From positions 1-7,451 of the forward strand of contig MVZB01000165.1 of assembly GCA_002068205.1 (NCBI GenBank): 7,451 nucleotides of DNA, in the 5' to 3' direction. Positions 1-5,595 of the stretch are shown one piece after another. The stretch comes from a candidate division BRC1 bacterium ADurb.BinA292 (GTDB lineage Bacteria > Sumerlaeota > Sumerlaeia > MVZB01). The notes under the pieces are model-generated. The model saw only the letters and a list, made by a program, of their open reading frames with translations, ran no database searches and was not told where the DNA came from. Position 1 is the first letter of the stretch; every line of letters begins with the position of its first letter. The translations under genes and the position numbers were made by a program.

Positions 1-10
1 TCGTGAATGA

Positions 11-946
11 TCAAGCCATCGGTCCCCCGCCATTCTTTTCGCGCGCTTTGATCTCATCCCACAGCCGGTCCATTTCGGCGAGCGTCAGCTCGCTGAGCGG
101 GCGGCCCGCGGCGTCGGCCGCCTGCTCCACGGACGTGAACCGGCGGCGGAACTTTTCGCACGCCCGCTGGAGCGATTCCTCGGCGTGAATCCCCAGAAAC
201 CGCGATAGATTGACCAGGCTGAACAGCAGGTCGCCGAACTCTTCCTCCATCCCCCGGCCGGTCTCCTCGGCGCCGGCATCGCCCTGCCCCGCCGTCCGCG
301 CCGCCGTCAGGAATTCCTCGACTTCTTCCTGCACCTTCGCGGCCACATCCTCCGCCTTCTCCCAGTCAAAGCCTACGTGCGATGCCTTATCCTGCAGCCG
401 CGCGGCCCGCTGCAGCGCCGGCAGGCTGCGCGGCACCCCGGAAATCGCCGAGGCGTGCCCCCCTTCCCCCGCGCGCTCCGCCTTCTCGCGCTTGTGCCGC
501 TTCTTGAGCTGTTCCCAGTTCCGCAACACGGCTTCGGCATCCGGCGCATGCACGTCGCCGAACACATGCGGGTGGCGCACGATCAGCTTGTTGCAGATCC
601 GGTCGTAAACGTCCTCGATCCGGAAGACGCCGGCGCGCTCGGCGAGCTCCGCATGGAACACCACCTGCAGCCCGACATCGCCCAATTCCTCGCACAGCGC
701 CTCCATGTCCCCCTCTTCGATCGCCTCGGCCGCCTCGTAGGCCTCCTCGATCAGATACTGGCGGAGCGTCTGGTGCGTCTGCTCGCGGTCCCATGGGCAG
801 CCGCCCGGATCGAGCAAGCGCTTCATGATCACGCGCAGCCGGCTGAAGGGGTCGGTGATGCGCAACAGCGAATGCTGATCGAAATCGTGCGGCGCAATGG
901 AATTGTCGGCGGAGTTTTCGGGAACGGCGGGGGGGGATTCACTCAT
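11..946 (-). CDS. mazG: MazG, nucleoside triphosphate pyrophosphohydrolase
   Basis: This 311-residue protein matches MazG, a cytosolic enzyme that hydrolyses (d)NTPs to NMP and pyrophosphate and helps clear abnormal nucleotides. Two MazG domains are visible. Domain 1 opens with the GGCPWDREQT signature (about 48-57), then the metal-binding acidic sets EEAYE (67-71) and EELGD (86-90), and RHPHVFGD (124-131). Domain 2 has EEVEE (207-211), EEEFGD (234-239) and FRRRF (266-270). The charged stretch 145-165 is the inter-domain linker. The family is usually about 260-280 residues; the excess is an N-terminal tail of about 30 residues and a somewhat long C-terminus. The ATG at 946 is the furthest start in frame; only a weak purine-rich stretch precedes it, so a slightly later start is possible, but not beyond about residue 30 because the LRVIM helix is conserved. 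It lies 93 bp downstream of the kinase gene on the same strand, so cotranscription is possible. All key acidic residues appear intact. Confidence 0.95.
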   Translation of the reverse strand: MSESPPAVPENSADNSIAPHDFDQHSLLRITDPFSRLRVIMKRLLDPGGCPWDREQTHQTLRQYLIEEAYEAAEAIEEGDMEALCEELGDVGLQVVFHAELAERAGVFRIEDVYDRICNKLIVRHPHVFGDVHAPDAEAVLRNWEQLKKRHKREKAERAGEGGHASAISGVPRSLPALQRAARLQDKASHVGFDWEKAEDVAAKVQEEVEEFLTAARTAGQGDAGAEETGRGMEEEFGDLLFSLVNLSRFLGIHAEESLQRACEKFRRRFTSVEQAADAAGRPLSELTLAEMDRLWDEIKAREKNGGGPMA

Positions 947-1039
947 GTATCAGACAGCTTCCATCCTGAATCCGACACGCAATCGGTATCCGTATCGAAT
1001 TCAAACGAGATCGGCGAACAGCCGGCGGCGGCGCGGCCC

Positions 1040-2806
1040 CTATTCGGACTTGTCTTCCTCGATCTGAGTGACGCCGGCCACGACCGGCTGCAGCGGAATG
1101 GAGATCAGAAACTTCGCGCCATGCCCTTCGGTCGATTCGATCTCCAGCCGGCCGTGATGATGGTTGACCGTCTGGCAGACGAACAGAAAGCCCAGGCCGT
1201 AATGCTCCTTGAAGCCCTGCTCCTTCGTGCTGCGGACGCGCTCGGCGATATTCTGCAGTTCGCTCAGCGCGTCGGCGCTCGCCTCGACCTGCCGGAAAAT
1301 CTCCCGCAGGTTCTCCAGAATCGGCCCCGGGATGCCCGGCCCGTTGTCGCGCACCGAAATGCACAGCTCATCGCGCGCCAGATCGACGGCCCCCTTCAGT
1401 TCGATCAACCCCTTCTCGCGTTTCCCGTCGCCGAACAGCGCATCCACCGAATTGAGCGTCAGGTTCATCAGCAGCCGCTTCATCCCGGCGCCGTGGCAGA
1501 CGACCGGCGGCAAGTCCGGCGGCACGCTCAGGCGGCACTCCACCTTATCCGGATTGATCTGCCCGACCAGGTCGGCCACCTCCCGCAGCAGCTGCTCGAT
1601 GTTGCATTCGCCGAATCCCTCGGTCGGGTCCTTGCTCGCCGCGGCGAACTCATTCGAGAGCACGTCCAGATAGCGGATGTTGACGCTGTTGCGGGCCAGC
1701 ATCCACTCCACCTCCTCCATCTTGCCGGCCTTGATGCACATCGGCAGCATCTTGCTCATCGACATCGGCACGAACAGCAGGTTCTTGAAGCAATGCCCCA
1801 CCGTGGCCGAGAGGAAACCGGCCGTCGCCTTGCGCGCCAGCTTCAGCCGCGCCCGCTGATTCTCCAGGTCGTGCAGCCGCGCCGCCACCAGGTGGCTCAT
1901 CAGCGTCGCCACCGACAGGTCGCGCCGCATCAGCGTCTTGCGGTCCTGCGGCGTCAGCGGCGCCTCCACCTCGATGAACCCGTAATTGCGGTCCAGATGG
2001 AACAGCGGGCAGCACAGGATGATCCGGTCCGTCTCGGTCCCTCCCTCGTCGAGCTGCTCCATCGCCGAAATCATCGTCGCGATCGCCTGCATGCGGTTCG
2101 CCTCGAACAGGAACAGGAAGCCCTTGCGCTCTTTCAGACAGCGGTCCAGCAACCGGCGCGACCGCATCAGCGTCGACGTCGTATCCCCCGTGTCCACGTC
2201 GCTCGTCTGGGCATGCTCGATGACGTACTTGCCATCCTGCGGCACCAGGAACAATGCGCGATTGGCCTTCGGAAACGCCTGCAGGCAGGTTGCGCAGGTG
2301 ATCCGCGCGATTTCGTTGACCGTCTCGAGGTTCACCAGTTCGCGCGACAGGTGGACCGTCGCCCGCAGGGCGTCGAACTCCTCGCCCGCCTGCGTCTCGA
2401 ACTCCACCTCGTCCTCATTGCGCTGCTCGGCCAGGATCGTCCGCTCAAACTGATCCTCGTCCTCGTCCTCCGCGTCCTCCTCGCAGCCGTCGATCCACTT
2501 GACCGCGATCGCGTTCTGAATGCTGGCCAGGCACAGGACGTCGCCCACTTCGATCGCCATCTCGTTGTTGTGGTCGCGCAGCAGGTATTTCTGGTTGTCG
2601 CGGATCAGCAGCGAGCCGTTGGTGCTGCCCATGTCGCGGAAAAACCACCGGCCGTTGATCTCGCAGATCTGCGCATGCTGGCTCGAGACATTCTCCGCCG
2701 GGATGACGATCCCGTTATAGGCGGCGCGGCCGATCGTCAGCGTCGGTTGATCCCACGCCATCTCACGCGCCGGCTGATTGGGAAACTGAAGCGACAGGCG
2801 TATCAT
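1040..2806 (-). CDS. FHA-GAF-sensor histidine kinase, cytosolic
   Basis: The 588-residue protein reads as a soluble sensor kinase. Residues 1-100 form an FHA domain, a phosphothreonine-binding module, with GR (26-27), SSQH (41-44) and GSTNG (60-64). A very acidic linker follows (about 107-135). Residues 145-310 look like a GAF-type sensor with a CxxC at 171-174. The dimerisation and phosphoacceptor helix holds H338 in HCFKNLL. The ATPase domain has the N box NLTLNSVDA (448-456), the G1 box DNGPGIP (487-493) and a G2-like GLGF (537-540). There is no signal peptide or membrane span, so it should sense an internal cue. An in-frame ATG exists at 2962, but the extra 52 residues look non-coding and cross a 7-bp repeat. 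The ATG at 2806 starts exactly at the first FHA strand and has an AGAGGG-like site about 12 nt upstream. No response regulator is adjacent. The acidic residue normally beside the histidine is cysteine here, so classical autokinase activity is probable but not certain. Confidence 0.88.
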   Translation of the reverse strand: MIRLSLQFPNQPAREMAWDQPTLTIGRAAYNGIVIPAENVSSQHAQICEINGRWFFRDMGSTNGSLLIRDNQKYLLRDHNNEMAIEVGDVLCLASIQNAIAVKWIDGCEEDAEDEDEDQFERTILAEQRNEDEVEFETQAGEEFDALRATVHLSRELVNLETVNEIARITCATCLQAFPKANRALFLVPQDGKYVIEHAQTSDVDTGDTTSTLMRSRRLLDRCLKERKGFLFLFEANRMQAIATMISAMEQLDEGGTETDRIILCCPLFHLDRNYGFIEVEAPLTPQDRKTLMRRDLSVATLMSHLVAARLHDLENQRARLKLARKATAGFLSATVGHCFKNLLFVPMSMSKMLPMCIKAGKMEEVEWMLARNSVNIRYLDVLSNEFAAASKDPTEGFGECNIEQLLREVADLVGQINPDKVECRLSVPPDLPPVVCHGAGMKRLLMNLTLNSVDALFGDGKREKGLIELKGAVDLARDELCISVRDNGPGIPGPILENLREIFRQVEASADALSELQNIAERVRSTKEQGFKEHYGLGFLFVCQTVNHHHGRLEIESTEGHGAKFLISIPLQPVVAGVTQIEEDKSE

Positions 2807-2840
2807 CGCAACTGCTGGCCCTCTTGATCCCCTTGAATCC

Positions 2841-2868
2841 GTCTCTCGTCCCTCGTCCTCGACCCTCG
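2841..2868. repeat. Heptad tandem repeat, four degenerate units
   Basis: Four successive 7-base units on the plus strand follow the pattern GTCYCTC (GTCTCTC, GTCCCTC, then two more diverged units), ending at 2868. On the minus strand this reads as runs of GAGGGAC. It lies 35 bp upstream of the chosen kinase start, in the presumed untranslated leader, and argues against the longer kinase ORF being translated. Similar short-period elements occur in the other two large intergenic gaps of this window. Confidence 0.6.
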
Positions 2869-2985
2869 CAAACCCGCGATCGCCATATCCCCCAGCTCCC
2901 GTAAGCCGCCCATCCCTGAGCAAATCCTCCTCGGCTCCATGGAGCAGCGGAGCCTCGGGCACAACTCCCCTACAGATCGGTCTTC

Positions 2986-3014
2986 ATCTTATGGGAACTG
3001 CGCCGGCTGATCAA
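2986..3014 (-). promoter_or_regulatory. Candidate promoter for the kinase-mazG pair
   Basis: On the minus strand TTGATC (3009-3014) and TAAGAT (2986-2991) are separated by 17 bases. Each matches four of six positions of the vegetative sigma consensus. Transcription would begin near 2979 and leave a leader of about 170 nt before the kinase ATG. This is a pattern match only, and chance matches of this quality are common. Confidence 0.25.
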
Positions 3015-3208
3015 GTCCGCGAAATTTGCCCAAATTGCCTCTTCATGGCGACTTTGCGTTATCGCATCTCCGCGCCGACTCCCGTTCGAACCCATCGGCG
3101 CTTGGCTGGCAGGGCCGGCGGAGTGGGCGAACCGGCGATTGCATCCGATAATGACGCGGAAAAGGACAGGCACGGTCGGGGAAAGGCGTGGCGGCAATTG
3201 GGGCGATT

Positions 3209-3244
3209 GGCCGGAACGGTGGGATAGACCCAACCGTTCCGGCC
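3209..3244 (-). terminator. Strong stem-loop after the secreted-protein gene
   Basis: GGCCGGAACGGT (3209-3220) is matched perfectly by its reverse complement at 3233-3244. With one bulged base the stem can extend by three GGG/CCC pairs, leaving a five-base loop. It begins 27 nt beyond the stop codon at 3272. There is no T-run after it on either strand, so it is not a textbook intrinsic terminator. It may end transcription with Rho or other help, or protect the 3' end of the short mRNA. Confidence 0.6.
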
Positions 3245-3271
3245 TCTGCGACTCGGAAGATTCACGATCAT

Positions 3272-3646
3272 TTAGCCAACAATGTACATATCCGTACTGT
3301 CAATGAGTGCGTTGGTATTGGCATCACGCAGGTTGACTCGGCCGAATCCCTGCGTATCGACGATCGTTCCATTCAGATTGAGGTTTCCTCCCTTGTTGGG
3401 AAACCCCTGTCCGACCGTCTGAGCTTGCGACTTGATCACGTATTCCACGTTTGGATCAAGCCCCTTCAGGTTCACGACGATATCGACCGGCCCGCCCAGT
3501 TCCGGCGCCACGACATGCGCCTTGCCGTTCTCGACTTCAAACGGCAGTTGCCATGTCGATGAGTTGCCTGAACGCCCGGCGAACGCCAGTGACCCCGTCA
3601 GCACCACGAGAGCCATTACAGCTACAGCCAGACCGACCCGTTTCAT
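3272..3646 (-). CDS. Small secreted protein, predicted beta-sandwich, unknown function
   Basis: This 124-residue protein is not recognised as a named family. It has a clear Sec signal peptide: MKR, a hydrophobic stretch at about 4-20, and an AFA|G cleavage site after residue 23, leaving a mature chain of about 100 residues. The mature part alternates polar and hydrophobic residues and contains VNLKGLDPNVEYV (58-70), a pattern common in small extracellular beta-sandwich domains, followed by a Gly/Asn-rich stretch (81-93) and a C-terminal NLRDANTNALIDS segment. There is no cysteine and no lipobox, so it should be a soluble exported protein. The ATG at 3646 has AGGAGG six bases upstream and starts the signal peptide exactly; the longer in-frame ATG at 3730 adds a non-hydrophobic leader crossing that site and is rejected. 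It appears to be a single-gene unit with its own promoter and a 3' stem-loop, divergent from hflX. That it is exported is well supported; its role is unknown. Confidence 0.8.
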   Translation of the reverse strand: MKRVGLAVAVMALVVLTGSLAFAGRSGNSSTWQLPFEVENGKAHVVAPELGGPVDIVVNLKGLDPNVEYVIKSQAQTVGQGFPNKGGNLNLNGTIVDTQGFGRVNLRDANTNALIDSTDMYIVG

Positions 3647-3652
3647 AGTCGT

Positions 3653-3658
3653 CCTCCT
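3653..3658 (-). promoter_or_regulatory. Ribosome binding site of the secreted-protein gene
   Basis: On the minus strand AGGAGG lies six bases before the ATG at 3646. It is the only textbook Shine-Dalgarno site at near-ideal spacing that I noted in the window, and it decides the start over the upstream in-frame ATG. Confidence 0.85.
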
Positions 3659-3709
3659 GTGAACAGGATGAATAGATGGTCGTTGGTTGCTCTTCCGAGT
3701 ATGCGCGTC

Positions 3710-3738
3710 ATTCTCCGCCTTCCCGCCCAAACCGTCAA
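3710..3738 (-). promoter_or_regulatory. Candidate promoter of the secreted-protein gene
   Basis: On the minus strand TTGACG (3733-3738, five of six consensus positions) and GAGAAT (3710-3715, four of six) are separated by 17 bases. A start near 3703 would give a leader of about 57 nt containing the AGGAGG site. The fit is better than for the other promoter candidates here, but it is still only a pattern match. Confidence 0.42.
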
Positions 3739-3771
3739 AGTAAATTGCATCACCCCCGTTTGGTCTCCAAT

Positions 3772-3804
3772 ACGTCCCACGTCCTCATCTGCGTCCCCCG
3801 TCTC
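3772..3804. repeat. Degenerate short-period repeat with CGTCYC core
   Basis: The plus strand holds four copies of CGTCYY (starting at 3773, 3780, 3792 and 3799), with spacings of 7, 12 and 7 bases. It resembles a decayed form of the heptad element near the kinase start and shares its core. It lies in the divergent gap between the secreted-protein gene and hflX, where I see no gene. Confidence 0.4.
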
Positions 3805-3897
3805 TCGAAATCCCGCCGCCATCGGACGGTGCTCGCGCACCCGCAGGCCGCGCCTGAAAACCGGCCGACGAACTCGCTCTCATGTCGCGCCATCCTG

Positions 3898-3906
3898 TGC
3901 TAGCAT
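3898..3906 (+). promoter_or_regulatory. Candidate extended -10 promoter of hflX
   Basis: TGCTAGCAT fits the extended -10 form TGn followed by TAGCAT (four of six consensus positions). No convincing -35 is seen 16-18 bases upstream, which extended -10 promoters can tolerate. Transcription would begin near 3913, at the edge of the first leader hairpin. Confidence 0.3.
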
Positions 3907-3912
3907 CGCCTT

Positions 3913-3952
3913 GAAGCCGTTGCAGGGCTTCGCCCGCGGAGGCCCACTCCGC
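3913..3952 (+). promoter_or_regulatory. Two adjacent hairpins in the hflX leader
   Basis: GAAGCC (3913-3918) pairs with GGCTTC (3926-3931) across a seven-base loop. GCGGAG (3936-3941) pairs with CTCCGC (3947-3952) across a five-base loop. The second stem contains most of GGAGG (3938-3942), the only Shine-Dalgarno-like sequence before the hflX start. The site is 16 bases from the ATG, long for direct use, so sequestration of a working ribosome site is possible but unproven. Confidence 0.35.
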
Positions 3953-3958
3953 TCTCGC

Positions 3959-5257
3959 ATGGATTCGCCGATGGAAGAAATTTCACTCGAACCGCAAAAA
4001 GTCGAACGCGCGTTCCTCGTCGGCATTCAGGAGCCCGGCATGTCGCGTGAGGACGCCGAGGACCACCTCGCCGAACTGGCCAGCCTGACCGACACGATGG
4101 GGGTCGGCGTCGCCGGCCAGCAGATCGCCCGCGTCGCGCGCCCGACGCCGCAGCTCTACCTCGGCGCCGGCAAGGCCGACGAGATCAAGGCCCTCGCCGA
4201 CGCCCACGAGGCCGACGTTATCATTTTCGATACCGACCTCAGCCCCTCCCAGCAGCGCAACTGGGAGGAACTGACCGGCGTGGCCGTCATCGACCGCCAG
4301 GAAGTGATTCTGGATATTTTCGCCGGCCGCGCGCAGACCCGCGAGGCCCGTCTCCAGGTCGGCCTGGCGCGGATGGAATACTCGCTCCCCCGGCTGCGAC
4401 GCGCGTGGACCCATCTGGAGCGCCAGCGCGGCGGCGCGGGGATGCGCGGCGGCCCCGGCGAGCTCCAGCTCGAGGTCGACCGCCGCGTCGTCATGGAACG
4501 CATCACCCGCTTCAAACGCCAGCTCGCCGAGGTGCGCAAGCAGCGCGCCGTCCAGCGCCAGGCCCGCGGCGCACGCCCCGTCCCCACCGCCGCCATCGTG
4601 GGCTACACCAATGCCGGCAAGTCCTCGCTGCTCAAGCGCCTGACCGGCGCCGATGTCTTCATCGAGGACAAGCTGTTCGCCACGCTCGACACCACCACGC
4701 GCCGCATCCTGCTCCCCAACAACCAGCCGCTCCTGCTGACCGACACGGTCGGCTTCATCCGCAAGCTCCCCCACGGTCTGGTCGAAGCCTTCAAGGCAAC
4801 GCTGGAGGAAGCCGCGCTGGCCGATTTCCTCGTGCATGTCCTCGACATCTCGAACCCCAAAATCGAAGAGCACTACCGCGTGACCAACGAGGTGCTCGAG
4901 GAACTCGGCGCGGGCGACCGCAAGACGATCATCGTCCTGAACAAGGCCGACCGCGAGCACGACCCCTACCTGCTGGCGCAGTTTCGTCGGCACAACCCGC
5001 TGACGTTCAAGACGTCGGTCGCGACCGGCGAGGGCATCGAGTCGCTCCTCCAGGCCTTTGCCGACCACTTCATCCTGCCGATGCGCCGCCTGCATCTGCG
5101 CATCCCGCACAACCGCTTCGACCTGGTCAACCTGGTTCACCGCGAGGGAACCGTCCACGACCAGCGCCACGAGGCCGATGGCGTCTGGCTCGACGCCGAC
5201 ATCCCGCTGCGCCACCTCAAGGACCTCGCCCCGTTCGAGCCCGCCCCGCCCGACTGA
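3959..5257 (+). CDS. hflX: GTPase HflX, ribosome-splitting factor
   Basis: This 432-residue protein is a full-length HflX, a GTPase that binds the 50S subunit and, in characterised bacteria, splits stalled or heat-damaged ribosomes. The N-terminal HflX domain shows YLGAGKADEI (67-76), FDTDLSPSQQRNWE (90-103) and DRQEVILDIFAGRA (112-125), followed by the Gly-rich RGGPGELQLEVDRR region (163-176) and a coiled helix to about 205. The G domain has G1 GYTNAGKSS (215-223), the switch I threonines in TLDTTTR (242-248), G3 DTVG (262-265), G4 NKAD (328-331) and G5-like TSVATGEG (352-359). A C-terminal domain ends at 432. All nucleotide-binding motifs are intact. The ATG at 3959 is chosen because the 100 upstream in-frame codons look non-coding; the ATG at 3971 is an alternative. 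It is divergent from the secreted-protein gene and has no plus-strand neighbour in view, so it is probably transcribed alone. The usual hfq-hflX context is absent within the window. Confidence 0.96.
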   Translation: MDSPMEEISLEPQKVERAFLVGIQEPGMSREDAEDHLAELASLTDTMGVGVAGQQIARVARPTPQLYLGAGKADEIKALADAHEADVIIFDTDLSPSQQRNWEELTGVAVIDRQEVILDIFAGRAQTREARLQVGLARMEYSLPRLRRAWTHLERQRGGAGMRGGPGELQLEVDRRVVMERITRFKRQLAEVRKQRAVQRQARGARPVPTAAIVGYTNAGKSSLLKRLTGADVFIEDKLFATLDTTTRRILLPNNQPLLLTDTVGFIRKLPHGLVEAFKATLEEAALADFLVHVLDISNPKIEEHYRVTNEVLEELGAGDRKTIIVLNKADREHDPYLLAQFRRHNPLTFKTSVATGEGIESLLQAFADHFILPMRRLHLRIPHNRFDLVNLVHREGTVHDQRHEADGVWLDADIPLRHLKDLAPFEPAPPD

Positions 5258-5384
5258 CCCATGTTGGAGCGCGGTGCCAGAGCATTGCAACGCAACGCGT
5301 CGACCCCGCTTTGGATCGATTACCCGTAGCCGATTCTGAACTTTCTCCAGGTAACGTCGTGGATTGATTTCGTCTGAGGGCGTT

Positions 5385-5399
5385 CCAACCCACGGTTGG
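5385..5399 (+). terminator. Short hairpin, weak terminator candidate
   Basis: CCAACC and GGTTGG form a six-pair stem with a three-base loop, about 127 nt after the hflX stop. There is no clear T-run after it. It could stop transcription of hflX or be incidental. Confidence 0.2.
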
Positions 5400-5407
5400 T
5401 ATGTTCT

Positions 5408-5436
5408 TCTCCGCGTCCCGGCGTCTCGGCGTGAGA
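5408..5436. repeat. 8-bp-period tandem repeat, left copy
   Basis: Three consecutive octamers at 5408, 5416 and 5424 follow the consensus TCTCGGCG with one or two changes each, then end in TGAGA. The 8-base period is exact. It sits in the convergent gap and has a more diverged inverted partner at 5514-5541. Confidence 0.7.
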
Positions 5437-5513
5437 TTCCTTCCCCCAGCAAAAAACTCCGCCGACGTCGCCAAGGAGTAGATGCAAGAAAACGAGCCGA
5501 CGGTATACGTCTT

Positions 5514-5541
5514 ACACCGAGCCGCAGAGCCACGAAAGAAG
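5514..5541. repeat. 8-bp-period repeat, right copy, inverted
   Basis: Octamers at 5514 (ACACCGAG), 5522 (CCGCAGAG) and 5530 (CCACGAAA), followed by GAAG, keep an 8-base period. The reverse complement of the left copy has the same form, a C-rich start moving to a GA-rich end, with roughly half to three-quarters of positions matching per unit. The two copies therefore face each other about 78 bp apart. Confidence 0.5.
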
Positions 5542-5595
5542 TCGATCGATTCCGACCTCCGCGATTCTCGCCCTCGAATCCATACCCCTGCGCCC

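Larger units (their letters stand above)
2807..3208. other. Intergenic region without convincing gene
   Basis: These roughly 400 bases lie between the kinase start and the stem-loop after the secreted-protein gene. Short open frames exist on both strands, but their translations are rich in Arg, Ser and Pro, show no recognisable motif, and lack good ribosome binding sites. One runs into the stem-loop. I see a 7-bp-period repeat near the kinase start and a possible promoter about 180 bp upstream of it, and nothing else clear. A small RNA cannot be excluded by eye. Confidence 0.6.
5258..5595. other. Convergent intergenic gap with repeats, no gene
   Basis: This 338-bp gap lies between the converging ends of hflX and the GH42-like gene. 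I see no credible gene in it. It holds a small hairpin (5385-5399) and two 8-bp-period repeats in opposite orientation. No standard hairpin with a T-run was found for either gene, so termination may depend on the repeats or on Rho. Confidence 0.6.

Noticed and set aside
377..2827. An 816-codon plus-strand open frame opposite mazG and the kinase
   Set aside because: It crosses two well-supported minus-strand genes and the gap between them; its translation is rich in His, Arg, Gln and Leu with no domain motifs. Long antisense frames are expected in GC-rich DNA.
2807..2962. A 52-residue N-terminal extension of the kinase
   Set aside because: It contains the heptad repeat, is low-complexity, and precedes a perfect FHA first strand at the ATG at 2806.
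2970..3233. An 87-codon minus-strand open frame in the gap
   Set aside because: It begins inside the stem-loop, has no ribosome site and has a composition typical of a chance frame.
5562..5584. GATTC/GAATC inverted repeat just after the GH42-like stop codon
   Set aside because: Only five pairs with an eight-base loop and no T-run; too weak to call a terminator.
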